From: Bacteroidales bacterium
GTDB taxonomy: Bacteria > Bacteroidota > Bacteroidia > Bacteroidales > UBA3663
Assembly: GCA_024694125.1 (NCBI GenBank)
Contig: JAILKE010000062.1
Location: 1 to 54,490, forward strand
Direction of reading: 5' to 3'
Length of the DNA: 54,490 nucleotides
Each line of letters starts with the position of its first letter. The stretch's first letter is position 1. The translations under genes and the position numbers were made by a program. Below the pieces are notes generated by a model. That model was not told the DNA's origin. It saw nothing but the letters and a program-made list of their open reading frames with translations, and ran no database searches. Below, piece by piece: positions 45,758 through 54,490 of this stretch.

Positions 45758-47251
45758 ATGAACTATCCAGTGATGACAGCCGATGAGGCTGCACGTTTGA
45801 TCAAGAATGATTATGTCGTAGGTATTGGTGGATTCTCGTCGGTTGGTGTGCCTAAGGCCGTTCCGGCTGCTATAGCCCGTTATGCTACCGAGGAGCACGA
45901 GGCTGGACGCCCCTTCAAGATAGGACTGATTACCGGTGGTGCTACCGGCCCAGCTGTTGATACTGAACTGCCTCTGGCTCATGCGGTCAAGTTCCGTACT
46001 CCATTCCAGAGCAATGCCAATATGCGTAAGGCCATCAATTCGGGCGAGGTGCAGTATTTCGACTGCCACCTGTCGATGATCGGTCAGGATGTGTACTACG
46101 GATTCCTGGGCAAGATGGACGTGGCCATCGTCGAGGCAAGCGAGATACTGCCTGACGGAAACTTCATCGCTACCACTTCGGTAGGTATTGTCCCTGATCT
46201 GGTTGCTTATGCCGACAAGGTGATCATTGAGCTGAACCACGCTCATCAGGGCCGACTCAAGGGCATGCACGATATCTATCTGCCCGAGATGCCTCCCTAT
46301 CGTAAGCCATTCATGATTACCAGTCCTGGCGACCGTATCGGTACCATCGACGTGAAGATTGACCCTAAGAAGGTCATCGCTGTCGTTGAGACCGACCTGC
46401 GTGACAATCAGGCTGGATTCAAACCATTGGATGACGATACACGTGCCATCGGTGCCCACGTTTCGAACTTCCTGGTCAGCGAATTGAAGCGCGGCGGCAT
46501 TCCTAAGGAGTTCCTCCCACTGCAGAGCGGCGTGGGCAACATCGCCAATGCCGTGATCGGCGCCCTGGGTGACAATCCCGACGTGCCTGCCTTCTCTATG
46601 TTCACCGAGGTGATTCAGAACTCGGTCGTTGACCTCATCCTCAAGGGCCGCTGCAACTATGTGACCGGTTCGAGCCTCTCGCTCACCGATGACGCTCTCG
46701 ATGTGATGTACGCCAATATGGATGTCTTCGGCGAGAGACTGTTGCTCCGTTCGCAGGAGATCACCAATCACCCTGAGTGCATTCGCCGTCTCGGTATCAT
46801 TGCGCTCAATACGGCTCTGGAGGCCGATATCTTCGGCAATGTCAACTCTACCCACGTGATGGGAACGAAGATGATGAACGGCATCGGCGGTTCGGCTGAC
46901 TTCGCCCGTAATGCCTTCCTGAGCATCTTCACTACGCCATCATTGGCCAAGGGCGGTGCCATCTCGAGCATCGTGCCTATGGTCACTCACACCGACTCCA
47001 GCGAACACAGTGTCCGCGTGATCGTCACCGAACAGGGTGTGGCTGACCTGCGTGGCAAGTCGCCTTCGCAGCGCGCTCGCCTCATCATCGAAAACTGTGC
47101 TCATCCTGACTATAAACAGCTCCTGTGGGATTATCTCAAACTCAGCGAGGGTAAGGGTCTCCACACCCCTCACTCGCTCAAGAACGCCTTCAAGATGCAC
47201 ATCGCATACGAGGAGACCGGAGATATGCGCAACGCTAAATTCGAACTCTAA
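45758..47251 (+). CDS. Acetyl-CoA hydrolase/transferase family protein (likely succinyl/propionyl-CoA transferase)
   Basis: A 497-residue protein with both halves of a class I CoA-transferase. The N-terminal part holds VGIGGFSSVGVPKAVPAAIA and ITGGATGPAVDTEL. The C-terminal part holds EADIFGNVNSTHVMGTKMMN, GGSADFARNAFLSIF and VTEQGVADLRGKSP. Members move CoA between acetate, succinate and propionate. In succinate- or propionate-forming Bacteroidetes such an enzyme closes the fermentation pathway, but the donor and acceptor cannot be fixed from sequence. It is monocistronic, with its own promoter, and a weak terminator follows at 47271. Confidence 0.92.
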   Translation: MNYPVMTADEAARLIKNDYVVGIGGFSSVGVPKAVPAAIARYATEEHEAGRPFKIGLITGGATGPAVDTELPLAHAVKFRTPFQSNANMRKAINSGEVQYFDCHLSMIGQDVYYGFLGKMDVAIVEASEILPDGNFIATTSVGIVPDLVAYADKVIIELNHAHQGRLKGMHDIYLPEMPPYRKPFMITSPGDRIGTIDVKIDPKKVIAVVETDLRDNQAGFKPLDDDTRAIGAHVSNFLVSELKRGGIPKEFLPLQSGVGNIANAVIGALGDNPDVPAFSMFTEVIQNSVVDLILKGRCNYVTGSSLSLTDDALDVMYANMDVFGERLLLRSQEITNHPECIRRLGIIALNTALEADIFGNVNSTHVMGTKMMNGIGGSADFARNAFLSIFTTPSLAKGGAISSIVPMVTHTDSSEHSVRVIVTEQGVADLRGKSPSQRARLIIENCAHPDYKQLLWDYLKLSEGKGLHTPHSLKNAFKMHIAYEETGDMRNAKFEL

Positions 47252-47270
47252 TCGGTCCGAATTGCAGCAT

Positions 47271-47313
47271 ACAGGAGGATGGTCCGCTTGGATTGTTCTC
47301 CTGTTTCCATTTT
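47271..47313 (+). terminator. Probable terminator after the CoA-transferase gene
   Basis: The arms ACAGGAG (47271-47277) and CTCCTGT (47298-47304) are followed by TTCCATTTT. A second perfect inverted repeat, ATTCAGCCGA and TCGGCTGAAT (47390-47411), lies downstream without a T run on either strand. Two near-copies of CACGCGGTCATGT lie between. Confidence 0.5.
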
Positions 47314-47531
47314 AATCCCACGCGGTCATGTTGGTCCAGTGTTACCCCACCGCACGCGGTCATGTCGGTCGCTTCTATATCCACTTTATATTCAGCCGAT
47401 CTCGGCTGAATAAAGAGCGTCCCACTGGTGCCATGTTGCCATCGCCATTGCATCGGTGCCGTGCTACCATTCCCGTGCAGCCCATTGGCTCGTAATCAGT
47501 AACTCGTTATTTATCCCCAACCTTTTGTCTT

Positions 47532-48995
47532 ATGAAAAAAATCCTGTTAACCGCAGCGGCAGTGCTGACAGCCTTGTCGGCCAACGCTCAAAGTACTGTG
47601 AAAAAGTTCGTCCTGCCTAATTCGGCCGACGGACAATCTGAAATTACTGTGTATCTGCCATCGGCCGAAGCCGCAGCCAAGGCTAACGGCCGCGCTGTCG
47701 TGGACTGCCCAGGCGGTGGTTACAGCCACCTTGCCATGAATCATGAGGGCCACGATTGGGCTGAATACTACAATGCCCAGGGTATAGCTCTCGTCGTACT
47801 CAAGTACCGTATGCCTAAGGGTGACCGAAACATCCCATTGGGTGATGCCTATCAGGCTATCCGTACCGTGCGTGACAGCGCTCGTGCATGGAACATCAAT
47901 CCTCACAATGTGGGTATTCAGGGATTCTCGGCTGGCGGACATCTGGCATCGGCTGTATCTACACACGCTCCGATGGATGCACGTCCGGACTTCTCCATCT
48001 TGTTCTATCCGGTTATCTCGATGAACGAAAAGGAGACGCACAAGGGCTCGTGCGTGGGCTTCCTGGGTGACAGCCGCAGTGACAAAGAACTGCAGAAGGA
48101 GTGGAGCAGCAACTCGGCTGTACGCCGTCACTTGACTCCACCAGCTATCCTGTTGATGACCAATGATGATACCGTAGTGCCACCGGCAACCAACGGCGCT
48201 GCTTACTATACTGCTATGCGCAAGGCTGGCAACAACTGCTCGATGTTCTGCTATCCTACTGGTGGCCACGGATTTGGTTTCCGTTCTACGTGGCGCTATC
48301 ACGAACTGATGTTGGCGGAGCTCACCCAGTGGTTGGCCGACCTGCAGATGCCTGCCGACACTGCTGTCAAGGTAGCCTGCGTGGGCAACAGCATCACGGA
48401 CGGTGCCGGCATCGACATGGCCGAACTGAAGGGCTATCCTGCTACATTGAGTCGCCTGATGGGTGCCGGTTATGCTGTCAAGAACTTCGGTGTGAGTGGT
48501 CGTACGATGGCCAACTCTGGCGATCGTCCCTATCAGAACGAACCAGCCTGGCATCAGTGCCTGGAGTGGCAGCCTGATGTGGTGGTCATCAAACTCGGTA
48601 CCAATGACTCGAAGACCCGTAACTGGGAGGGCAAGGCTGAGAATGACTTGATTCCAAGCCTGCAGGTAATGATGGATTCCCTCAATGCCCTGCCCAAGAA
48701 GCCTCGCATAGTGCTCTGCACTCCAATTGCCGCCTTCCAGACGGAGTGGACTATCCGTGACTCGGTCATCGTGAATCACCTGATTCCACAACTCGCAGAC
48801 TATGCCAAGAAGAATAACATCGAACTCCTCGACCTGCACACTCCATTCGTCAATGCAGACAAGGAGGGCTGGATGACCAATGACCTGATTCATCCTAATG
48901 CCAAGGGTGCCTCCAAGATGGCTGAACTGATAGCAGAACAGCTCCGTAAGGATCCTCCCGCTCCGGTCAAGGCCAAGAAGCGTCGTCGCAAATAA
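47532..48995 (+). CDS. Secreted two-domain esterase: alpha/beta hydrolase plus SGNH (GDSL) hydrolase
   Basis: A 487-residue protein; the signal peptide ends LSANAQ. The first domain (about 25-275) is an alpha/beta hydrolase of the acetyl-xylan-esterase type: CPGGGYSHLAMNHEG (oxyanion region), nucleophile S133 in GFSAGGH, the Asp-containing TNDDTVVPP, and the His in GGHGFGF. The second domain (about 278-475) is an SGNH hydrolase: S287 in GNSITDGAG, the Gly in GVSGRT, GTND, and D451/H454 in DLIHPN. Both catalytic sets look complete. Such proteins remove acetyl or other ester groups from plant polysaccharides in the periplasm or at the surface. It ends in a basic run, KAKKRRRK. It is monocistronic with a strong terminator; no clear promoter was seen upstream. 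Confidence 0.87.
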   Translation: MKKILLTAAAVLTALSANAQSTVKKFVLPNSADGQSEITVYLPSAEAAAKANGRAVVDCPGGGYSHLAMNHEGHDWAEYYNAQGIALVVLKYRMPKGDRNIPLGDAYQAIRTVRDSARAWNINPHNVGIQGFSAGGHLASAVSTHAPMDARPDFSILFYPVISMNEKETHKGSCVGFLGDSRSDKELQKEWSSNSAVRRHLTPPAILLMTNDDTVVPPATNGAAYYTAMRKAGNNCSMFCYPTGGHGFGFRSTWRYHELMLAELTQWLADLQMPADTAVKVACVGNSITDGAGIDMAELKGYPATLSRLMGAGYAVKNFGVSGRTMANSGDRPYQNEPAWHQCLEWQPDVVVIKLGTNDSKTRNWEGKAENDLIPSLQVMMDSLNALPKKPRIVLCTPIAAFQTEWTIRDSVIVNHLIPQLADYAKKNNIELLDLHTPFVNADKEGWMTNDLIHPNAKGASKMAELIAEQLRKDPPAPVKAKKRRRK

Positions 48996-49011
48996 TCGCC
49001 CGAAATAGAAT

Positions 49012-49058
49012 ATGCTCCCCGGTTCGCCCATGCAAGCGAGCCGGGGAGCATCGTTTGT
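49012..49058 (+). terminator. Strong terminator after the two-domain esterase gene
   Basis: An 11-pair perfect stem, ATGCTCCCCGG (49012-49022) and CCGGGGAGCAT (49041-49051), is followed by CGTTTGTGTT. Confidence 0.75.
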
Positions 49059-49172
49059 GTTCTATGCGGTTTTTATGGTTGAAGTCTGTGGCTTTTCCGG
49101 CTTTTTGTTTGCAAAAGTGGGGCGAAATTGCATATTTTTGTCCGATTTTACTCGCCGTATTCAATAATTTTG

Positions 49173-49180
49173 TAACTTTG
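49173..49180 (+). promoter_or_regulatory. Promoter box of the EF-hand membrane protein gene
   Basis: TAACTTTG at 49173-49180 is a perfect downstream box, 33 nt before the ATG. The upstream element is weak: TTTA instead of TTTG at the expected distance. Confidence 0.5.
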
Positions 49181-49212
49181 CGCCCGAATGTACTACTAAT
49201 GCACCTTAAATT

Positions 49213-51174
49213 ATGGCAAATTACAAATGGAACTACTGCCGCATCGGCGGTGTGACACGCATCTATCTGAAGAGCGGTGAGGATATCGCTCATTTGGGTG
49301 AACTGGATATCAAGCAGTGGACTGTCTTGTCTTGCCCGGTCAAGGGACTGGAGATTGATGAGGCATCGCTTAAATATATCGACGTAAACAACGATGGCTC
49401 CATCCGTGTGGAGGAGGTCGTGGAGGTCGCCAACTGGCTGACCCGCGTGCTCAAGGACAGGGACTATATCCTGCAGGGCAAGGACTCGCTTCCTCTCGCT
49501 CTGCTCAATCAGGAGGATGCCGACGGCAAGGCTCTGTATGATTCGGCCATCAGTATCCTGAAGGAGGTCGGCAAGGCCGATGCACAGGAGATTTCGCTCG
49601 CTGATAGCGCTTCGAGCCTGGATGCTTTCCGTAAGTCGAAGTTGGAGGCTGCCATGGCTGCCATCGACAAGAGCTCGGCTATTGAGGCTCCATTCGGTGA
49701 TAATACCGATGCCGTTGAGGCTGCATACAATGCTCTGGACGCCAAAGTAAAGGATTACTTCATGCGTTCTAAACTGGCTCAGTTCTCGGAAGAGAGCACT
49801 GCGGCGCTTGATGTTCAGACATCGCGCATCGAAGCCATATCGGCCGATAACCTGACCACGAAGATGGAGGAGATTGCCTCTTATCCAATCGCTCGTGTGG
49901 ATGGTTCCAAGACGCTCTCGATGAAGGCTGCCATCAACCCAGCATGGGTGGCTCAATTTGAGGTGATCCGCGCGGCTCTTGACCCCAAGACCAAGGAGAT
50001 AGACGAGGCTCTGTGGGCAGAGATCGGCGCCAAGATCAAAGCATATCGCGACTATCAGGCCAGCATCACGGTCAATGAGGCTGACATCGTGCTGGACGAG
50101 GAGGCTGCAGGAGTGCAGCGTGTGGACAAGTTGCTGCACCTGACTCGCGACTTCTTCCAGTTGCTCAAGAACTATGTAACATTCCAGGACTTCTACGACG
50201 TAGATAAGAAGGCAATCTTCCAGTGCGGTACATTGGTCATCGACCAGCGCACTTGTGACTTCTGTGTCCGTGTGGCCGATGCTGCTGCGCTCAAGGCTCA
50301 GTCGCCTAAGTCGGGCATGTATCTGATCACTTGCAAGGTCACCAGCAAGATCTGCAACGAGACGTACGACATCATGGCAGCCATGACCGTGGGTGATGTG
50401 GACGATCTCTTCGTCGGTAAGAACTGTATCTTCTACGACCGCGCTGGCCGTGACTTCGATGCCCGTGTGACGGCTATTGTAGATAACCCAATCAGCATAC
50501 CACAGGCTATGTGGCGTCCATACAAGAAGATGATCAAACTCATCGAGGACAACATCGAGAAGTATGCTGCTGAGAAGGATAAAGCTCAGTCGGACAAGGC
50601 TGCTGCAGCCATCAATGAGAAGACTGATAAAGCCAAGAAGAACCTGGACGGCGCCAAGCCGGCTGAGGGTGAGGCCAAGGCAAGTTCATTCGATATTGCC
50701 AAGTATGCAGGTATATTCGCTGCCATCGGCATGGCAGTCGGCATGATCGGTTCTGCGCTCGTCGCTGTTGGCTCTGGTATCATGGGCCTGAAGTGGTGGC
50801 AGTTCCCATTGGTCATCCTGGCTATCATGTTGGTCATCTCTGGCCCATCTATGTTCCTGGCTTGGCTCAAACTGCGCAAGCGTAACATGGCTCCAGTACT
50901 CAATGCCAACGGTTGGGCTATCAATGCTTCGGCCAAGATCAATATTCCATTCGGCGAAACATTGACCCAGCAGGCTAAATTCCCTGTTGGCCTCAAGTTG
51001 AAGGACCCCTATGCTGACCGTAAGATGCCTTGGTGGAAGAAGGTGCTCCTGTGGATTGTCTGCATCATCGTATGCGCTGTCCTGATTCTGCTCATCAACC
51101 GCCACTATGGTTGGATCGAACTCCCCTTCGTTGAGGATTTCATCCAGATGATCAAACACCCAATGGGGAATTGA
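49213..51174 (+). CDS. EF-hand-containing membrane protein of unknown function
   Basis: A 653-residue protein that I do not recognise as a named family. It has no signal peptide. Residues 57-68 form a perfect EF-hand loop, DVNNDGSIRVEE (D57, N59, D61, S63, E68), so calcium binding is likely. The middle (about 100-480) is helical, with two CxxC-like spots (TCDFC, ITCKVTSKIC). A Lys/Ala-rich linker (about 455-490) precedes two membrane segments (about 497-520 and 527-553) and a third at about 609-630, leaving a short periplasmic end. It is probably an inner-membrane protein with a large cytoplasmic N-terminal part. It has its own promoter box and no obvious operon partner; thrS follows after 240 nt. 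Confidence 0.75.
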   Translation: MANYKWNYCRIGGVTRIYLKSGEDIAHLGELDIKQWTVLSCPVKGLEIDEASLKYIDVNNDGSIRVEEVVEVANWLTRVLKDRDYILQGKDSLPLALLNQEDADGKALYDSAISILKEVGKADAQEISLADSASSLDAFRKSKLEAAMAAIDKSSAIEAPFGDNTDAVEAAYNALDAKVKDYFMRSKLAQFSEESTAALDVQTSRIEAISADNLTTKMEEIASYPIARVDGSKTLSMKAAINPAWVAQFEVIRAALDPKTKEIDEALWAEIGAKIKAYRDYQASITVNEADIVLDEEAAGVQRVDKLLHLTRDFFQLLKNYVTFQDFYDVDKKAIFQCGTLVIDQRTCDFCVRVADAAALKAQSPKSGMYLITCKVTSKICNETYDIMAAMTVGDVDDLFVGKNCIFYDRAGRDFDARVTAIVDNPISIPQAMWRPYKKMIKLIEDNIEKYAAEKDKAQSDKAAAAINEKTDKAKKNLDGAKPAEGEAKASSFDIAKYAGIFAAIGMAVGMIGSALVAVGSGIMGLKWWQFPLVILAIMLVISGPSMFLAWLKLRKRNMAPVLNANGWAINASAKINIPFGETLTQQAKFPVGLKLKDPYADRKMPWWKKVLLWIVCIIVCAVLILLINRHYGWIELPFVEDFIQMIKHPMGN

Positions 51175-51233
51175 TCAATAATTGACAATTGATAGAGCTC
51201 CGGATAATCGGAGAAATTACTATAAATTATTAA

Positions 51234-51276
51234 ATTACTATAAGATAGTAGATTGTATTACTATAAGATAGTAGAT
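51234..51276. repeat. 20-bp direct repeat containing a palindrome, upstream of thrS
   Basis: ATTACTATAAGATAGTAGAT occurs exactly at 51234-51253 and 51257-51276. Each copy holds the palindrome ACTAT-AAG-ATAGT. Related TAGTAAAT units continue to about 51318. The rest of the gap has a short stem CCTCT (51348-51352) with AGAGG (51361-51365) before the thrS ATG. This may be a binding site or just an AT-rich minisatellite. Confidence 0.7.
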
Positions 51277-51414
51277 AGTAAAATTAATAGTAAATAGTAA
51301 ATTGTCAAATAGTAAATATCCTTGTCTTTTCGCCTAGTCCGTTTTAACCTCTCTCGTTTCAGAGGCTGCGGACGTGGCACCCAATATTAATAATTAGTTG
51401 AAATTTGTAATTCA

Positions 51415-53364
51415 ATGATCAAAATCACTTTTCCTGACCAGACGGTCAAGGAGTTCGAGGACGGCGTGACGCCGCTTCAGGTGGCTGAATCAATCAGCCC
51501 ACGTTTCGCACAGGATGTGCTTGTAGCTAAAGTCGGTGAAGAAATGTACGATTTGACTCGTACCATCACTGCTGATAGCACTATTGAGTTCTTCAAGTGG
51601 GATAGCCCAGAGGGTAAGCATGCCTTCTGGCACAGCTCGGCACACTTGTTGGCCGAAGCTCTGCAGGAACTCTATCCTGGTATTCAGTTCGGTATCGGCC
51701 CTGCCATCGAGAATGGCTTCTACTATGATGTCGTGCCTGCCAATGGCGAGAACATCAAGGAGTCCGACTTCCCTAAGATTGAGAAAAAGATGATCGAGCT
51801 CGCTCGTCAGAAGCAGGAGATCGTCCGTAAGGAGGTTGCTAAGGCTCAGGTGCTTGAGGAGTTCAAGGCTAAAGGCCAGACCTTCAAGTGTGAGCTCATC
51901 AGCGAACTTGAGGATGGTAAGATTTCGACCTACACTCAGGGTAACTTCACGGACCTCTGCCGTGGTCCACACCTCCCAAATACTGGCGCAATCAAGGCTT
52001 GCAAGGTTCTCTCTGTTGCCGGTGCTTTCTGGCGCGGCAATGACAAGAACCCTCAGATGAATCGCGTATATGGTATCACTTTCCCTAAGCAGTCGATGCT
52101 CGATGAGTATCTCAACCTGCTCGAGGAGGCTAAGAAGCGTGACCACCGCAAACTTGGCAAGGAGATGGAACTCTTCGCCTTCAGCCAGAACGTCGGTGCC
52201 GGTCTGCCTCTCTGGTTGCCTAAGGGTACTGCTCTCCGCAACCGTCTGCAGGAGTATCTGACCAAGATTCAGAAGCGCTACGGATACGTTCAGGTCATCA
52301 CGCCTAACATTGGTAATAAGAATCTCTATGTGACTTCAGGTCACTGGGCTAAGTATGGCAAGGATTCGTTCCAGCCTATCTCAACCCCTGATCCAGATGA
52401 GCTCTACCTGCTCAAGCCAATGAACTGCCCTCACCACTGTGAGATCTACAAGACTTCGCCACGCTCTTACCGCGACCTGCCTATCCGTATGGCTGAGTTC
52501 GGCACCGTATATCGTTATGAGCAGACTGGTGAGTTGCACGGCTTGACCCGCGTACGTTGCTTCACTCAGGATGATGCTCACCTCTTCTGCCGTCCTGACC
52601 AGGTCAAGGATGAGTTCCTCAAGATTATTGATATCATCATGATCATCTTCAAGGCTCTTGACTTCCATCAGTTCGAGGCTCAGATCTCTCTCCGCGACAA
52701 GGTTAACCGCGAGAAGTATATCGGTTCGGAGGAGAACTGGCAGAAGGCTGAGCAGGCCATCATCGAGGCTTGCCAGGAAAAGGGCCTGCCTGCTAAGGTT
52801 GAATATGGCGAGGCTGCCTTCTATGGTCCAAAACTCGACTTTATGGTCAAGGATGCCATCGGCCGTCGTTGGCAGTTGGGCACCATTCAGGTGGACTACA
52901 ACCTGCCAGAGCGTTTCCAACTCGAATATACTGGTGCCGACAACCAGAAGCATCGTCCAGTGATGATTCACCGTGCGCCATTCGGCTCTATGGAGCGTTT
53001 CGTTGCTGTGTTGCTCGAAAATACAGCCGGCAAGTTGCCTCTCTGGCTCGCTCCTGATCAGGTTGCCATCATGCCTATCTCGGAGAAGTTCAACGACTAT
53101 GCATACGAGGTGCGCAGCACGCTCGAGAAGATGGATATCCGCGCATACGTCGATGACCGTAACGAGAAGATTGGCCGCAAGATTCGCGATAACGAGATGA
53201 AGAAAGTGCCTTATATGCTCATTCTCGGTGAGAAGGAGCAGTCCGAAGGTAAGGTCAGCATCCGTAAGCAGGGCGCAGGCGATGGCGGTCAGATGACTGT
53301 CGATGAGTTCGCTAAGTCCGTAGTTGCTGAAGTTCAGTCACAAATTGAACACTCCAGTTATTAA
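51415..53364 (+). CDS. thrS: Threonine--tRNA ligase
   Basis: A 649-residue protein with the full family layout: TGS domain (1-60, [20 protein letters not shown]); the editing domain with [11 protein letters not shown]; the catalytic core with motif 2 region [21 protein letters not shown] (which supplies a zinc-ligand Cys and the His) and [15 protein letters not shown]; motif 3 near [11 protein letters not shown]; and an anticodon-binding domain to the end. It charges tRNA-Thr and proofreads serine. It heads the conserved thrS-infC-rpmI cluster. No T-box-type leader is visible in the 240-nt gap upstream. Confidence 0.97.
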   Translation: MIKITFPDQTVKEFEDGVTPLQVAESISPRFAQDVLVAKVGEEMYDLTRTITADSTIEFFKWDSPEGKHAFWHSSAHLLAEALQELYPGIQFGIGPAIENGFYYDVVPANGENIKESDFPKIEKKMIELARQKQEIVRKEVAKAQVLEEFKAKGQTFKCELISELEDGKISTYTQGNFTDLCRGPHLPNTGAIKACKVLSVAGAFWRGNDKNPQMNRVYGITFPKQSMLDEYLNLLEEAKKRDHRKLGKEMELFAFSQNVGAGLPLWLPKGTALRNRLQEYLTKIQKRYGYVQVITPNIGNKNLYVTSGHWAKYGKDSFQPISTPDPDELYLLKPMNCPHHCEIYKTSPRSYRDLPIRMAEFGTVYRYEQTGELHGLTRVRCFTQDDAHLFCRPDQVKDEFLKIIDIIMIIFKALDFHQFEAQISLRDKVNREKYIGSEENWQKAEQAIIEACQEKGLPAKVEYGEAAFYGPKLDFMVKDAIGRRWQLGTIQVDYNLPERFQLEYTGADNQKHRPVMIHRAPFGSMERFVAVLLENTAGKLPLWLAPDQVAIMPISEKFNDYAYEVRSTLEKMDIRAYVDDRNEKIGRKIRDNEMKKVPYMLILGEKEQSEGKVSIRKQGAGDGGQMTVDEFAKSVVAEVQSQIEHSSY

Positions 53365-53433
53365 AATTGACTAATTTTTAGAGTTTTTTGCAGATTTTGC
53401 CAGTAAAATGTGCATAATTTGCAAAAAACTTTA

Positions 53434-53441
53434 TATCTTTG
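53434..53441 (+). promoter_or_regulatory. Promoter box upstream of infC
   Basis: TATCTTTG at 53434-53441 is a perfect downstream box, about 69 nt before the infC ATG; the upstream element reads TGTG at a 21-nt gap. It suggests infC can be transcribed apart from thrS. Confidence 0.55.
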
Positions 53442-53509
53442 CAGTCGATTTGGTTTCTTTAATAACCTAATCTTTAATAATTAATAAGTTAAACATAGCT
53501 ATTTACTGA

Positions 53510-54187
53510 ATGGCATTTACTCCTCACGGAAACGGTGGCTATCGCCCCAAACCAACTCCTGGTCCACGTCCACAGCAGAGACGTGATCAACGTATCAACA
53601 ACAATAACAACGGAAAGGAACAACATCGCATCAACGAGCAGATTCGTGGTGTGAAGGAAGTCCGTCTGGTGGGCGACAACGTCGAAATGGGTGTTTACAG
53701 CATCCAGGAGGCAATGCGTATCGCCGAGGAGCAGGAACTTGACCTCGTAGAGATCAGCCCAACAGCTGTGCCTCCAGTATGCAAGGTCCTCGATTACCAG
53801 AAGTTCTGCTATCAACTTAAGAAGAAAGCCAAAGAGGCTAAGGCTAACGCTGCCAAGGTCGTAGTCAAGGAGATTCGTTTCGGTCCTCAGACTGATGACC
53901 ACGATTATGACTTCAAGCTCCGTCATGCTAAGGAATTCCTTCAGGAGGGTTCCAAAGTGAAGGCATACGTATTCTTCAAGGGTCGTTCTATCCTCTTCAA
54001 GGAGCAGGGTGAGGTGCTGTTGGCACGTTTTGCCCAGGATCTGGAGGAAGTAGGTAAGCCTGACAGTTATCCACCAGTACTGGAGGGTAAGCGCATGATC
54101 CTGATGTTCAGCCCTAAGGCCGGTATCGGAAAGAAGGCAGCTCCGAAAGCGGATGCCTCTAAACCAGATGCTCCAGCTATCCAGTAA
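53510..54187 (+). CDS. infC: Translation initiation factor IF-3
   Basis: A 225-residue protein, longer than the usual 180. The core is clear: [19 protein letters not shown] starts the N-domain, [20 protein letters not shown] ends it, and [20 protein letters not shown] begins the C-domain. The first about 40 residues are a Gly/Pro/Asn-rich extension ([18 protein letters not shown]) and the last about 20 an Ala/Lys-rich tail, both common in Bacteroidetes. It starts with ATG rather than the AUU used for autoregulation in enterobacteria. IF-3 keeps 30S subunits free and checks start codons. rpmI follows after a repeat-containing gap. Confidence 0.96.
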   Translation: MAFTPHGNGGYRPKPTPGPRPQQRRDQRINNNNNGKEQHRINEQIRGVKEVRLVGDNVEMGVYSIQEAMRIAEEQELDLVEISPTAVPPVCKVLDYQKFCYQLKKKAKEAKANAAKVVVKEIRFGPQTDDHDYDFKLRHAKEFLQEGSKVKAYVFFKGRSILFKEQGEVLLARFAQDLEEVGKPDSYPPVLEGKRMILMFSPKAGIGKKAAPKADASKPDAPAIQ

Positions 54188-54236
54188 CAATCAGCCAATA
54201 TGATAGGAGAGGTGCAGATGCCTCTGGAACGGTTCG

Positions 54237-54311
54237 CCGTTCTCTATAGTTGAAACGATTTCCGTTATCTGTAGTTGAAGCGACTTCCGTTCTCTATGGT
54301 TGAAGTACCGA
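54237..54311. repeat. Three-copy 25-bp tandem repeat between infC and rpmI
   Basis: Units start at 54237, 54262 and 54287 with CCGTT, and a fourth begins at 54308 with CCG. Each contains CTATAGTTGAA or a close variant. It sits in the untranslated region ahead of rpmI, where ribosomal protein L20 controls expression in other bacteria, though no L20-site structure is recognised here. Confidence 0.85.
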
Positions 54312-54350
54312 ATCCTATAATATAAATAAACAACAAATTTTTTAATAACA

Positions 54351-54490
54351 ATGCCAAAAGTTAAGACTAACTCCGGTGCTAAGAAGCGTTTTGCGCTCAC
54401 CGGATCAGGACAGATCAAGAGAAAGCACGCTTACAAGAGCCACATCTTGACCAAGAAGACCAAAAAGCAGAAGAGAAACCTCGGTAAGTT
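54351..54490 (+). CDS. rpmI: 50S ribosomal protein L35 (cut by the window end)
   Basis: The first 46 residues are present, reading [20 protein letters not shown] and on to the basic run [13 protein letters not shown]35 is about 65 residues, so roughly the last third is missing. The order thrS-infC-rpmI, normally followed by rplT, confirms it. Confidence 0.95.
   Translation, partial: MPKVKTNSGAKKRFALTGSGQIKRKHAYKSHILTKKTKKQKRNLGK

Noticed and set aside
47390..47411. Perfect inverted repeat as a terminator
   Set aside because: There is no T run on either strand; it may be an operator or a chance palindrome, so it is only mentioned with the neighbouring terminator.
51175..51414. T-box or other tRNA-sensing leader before thrS
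   Set aside because: No specifier stem, T-box sequence or terminator/antiterminator pair is visible; the gap is mainly AT-rich repeats.

Overview
The window looks like chromosomal DNA of a Gram-negative member of the Bacteroidales, most like Prevotellaceae or a close relative. The grounds are repeated Bacteroidetes-type promoters (TTTG, a 19-21 nt gap, then TAnnTTTG), two SusC/SusD pairs, a KDO gene, large secreted proteins with short C-terminal tails of the type IX-secretion style, and the gene orders nusB-yajC-YbbR-coaE and thrS-infC-rpmI. No tRNA, rRNA, CRISPR array, insertion sequence or phage gene was seen.

Layout. 1-113: end of an unidentified gene. 114-642: a promoter, an rRNA-leader-like boxA motif, a hairpin and a 65-nt-period repeat, with no convincing gene. 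643-6688: PaaI-type thioesterase, then a likely operon of M23 peptidase, MerR regulator, Rel/SpoT homologue with an apparently degenerate synthetase, kdsB and an MscS-type channel. 7101-24794: a seven-gene locus (FAS1 lipoprotein, SusC, SusD, two FAS1 lipoproteins, SusC, SusD) behind one clear promoter and closed by a strong terminator. It contains no glycan-degrading enzyme and no regulator. 25182-26283: a minus-strand pair of iron-sulfur proteins, one with a Tat/lipoprotein signal, starting from an almost leaderless promoter. 26523-41912: three large secreted proteins (a PL11-type rhamnogalacturonan lyase fused to a beta-strand-repeat region, an 841-residue secreted protein and a 2027-residue multidomain secreted protein) and a small minus-strand outer-membrane barrel. 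42221-45562: nusB, yajC, YbbR-domain gene, coaE. 45758-51174: CoA-transferase, a two-domain esterase, and an unrecognised EF-hand membrane protein. 51415-54490: thrS, infC and the start of rpmI.

How the genes relate. The outer part of the window is housekeeping: stringent response, envelope, translation and protein export. The centre is surface nutrient acquisition. The FAS1/SusCD locus probably captures and imports a ligand that cannot be named from sequence. The PL11 lyase points to pectin (rhamnogalacturonan I) use, and the two-domain esterase at 47532 could deacetylate plant polysaccharide.

Most notable for follow-up: two copies of a promoter-boxA-hairpin leader not attached to rRNA, one of them aimed antisense into the end of the SusCD locus; the enzyme-free FAS1/SusCD locus itself; the Rel homologue that seems to be hydrolase-only; the near-leaderless Tat ferredoxin gene; the EF-hand membrane protein; and many unrelated minisatellites in intergenic gaps, several inside translation-related operons.
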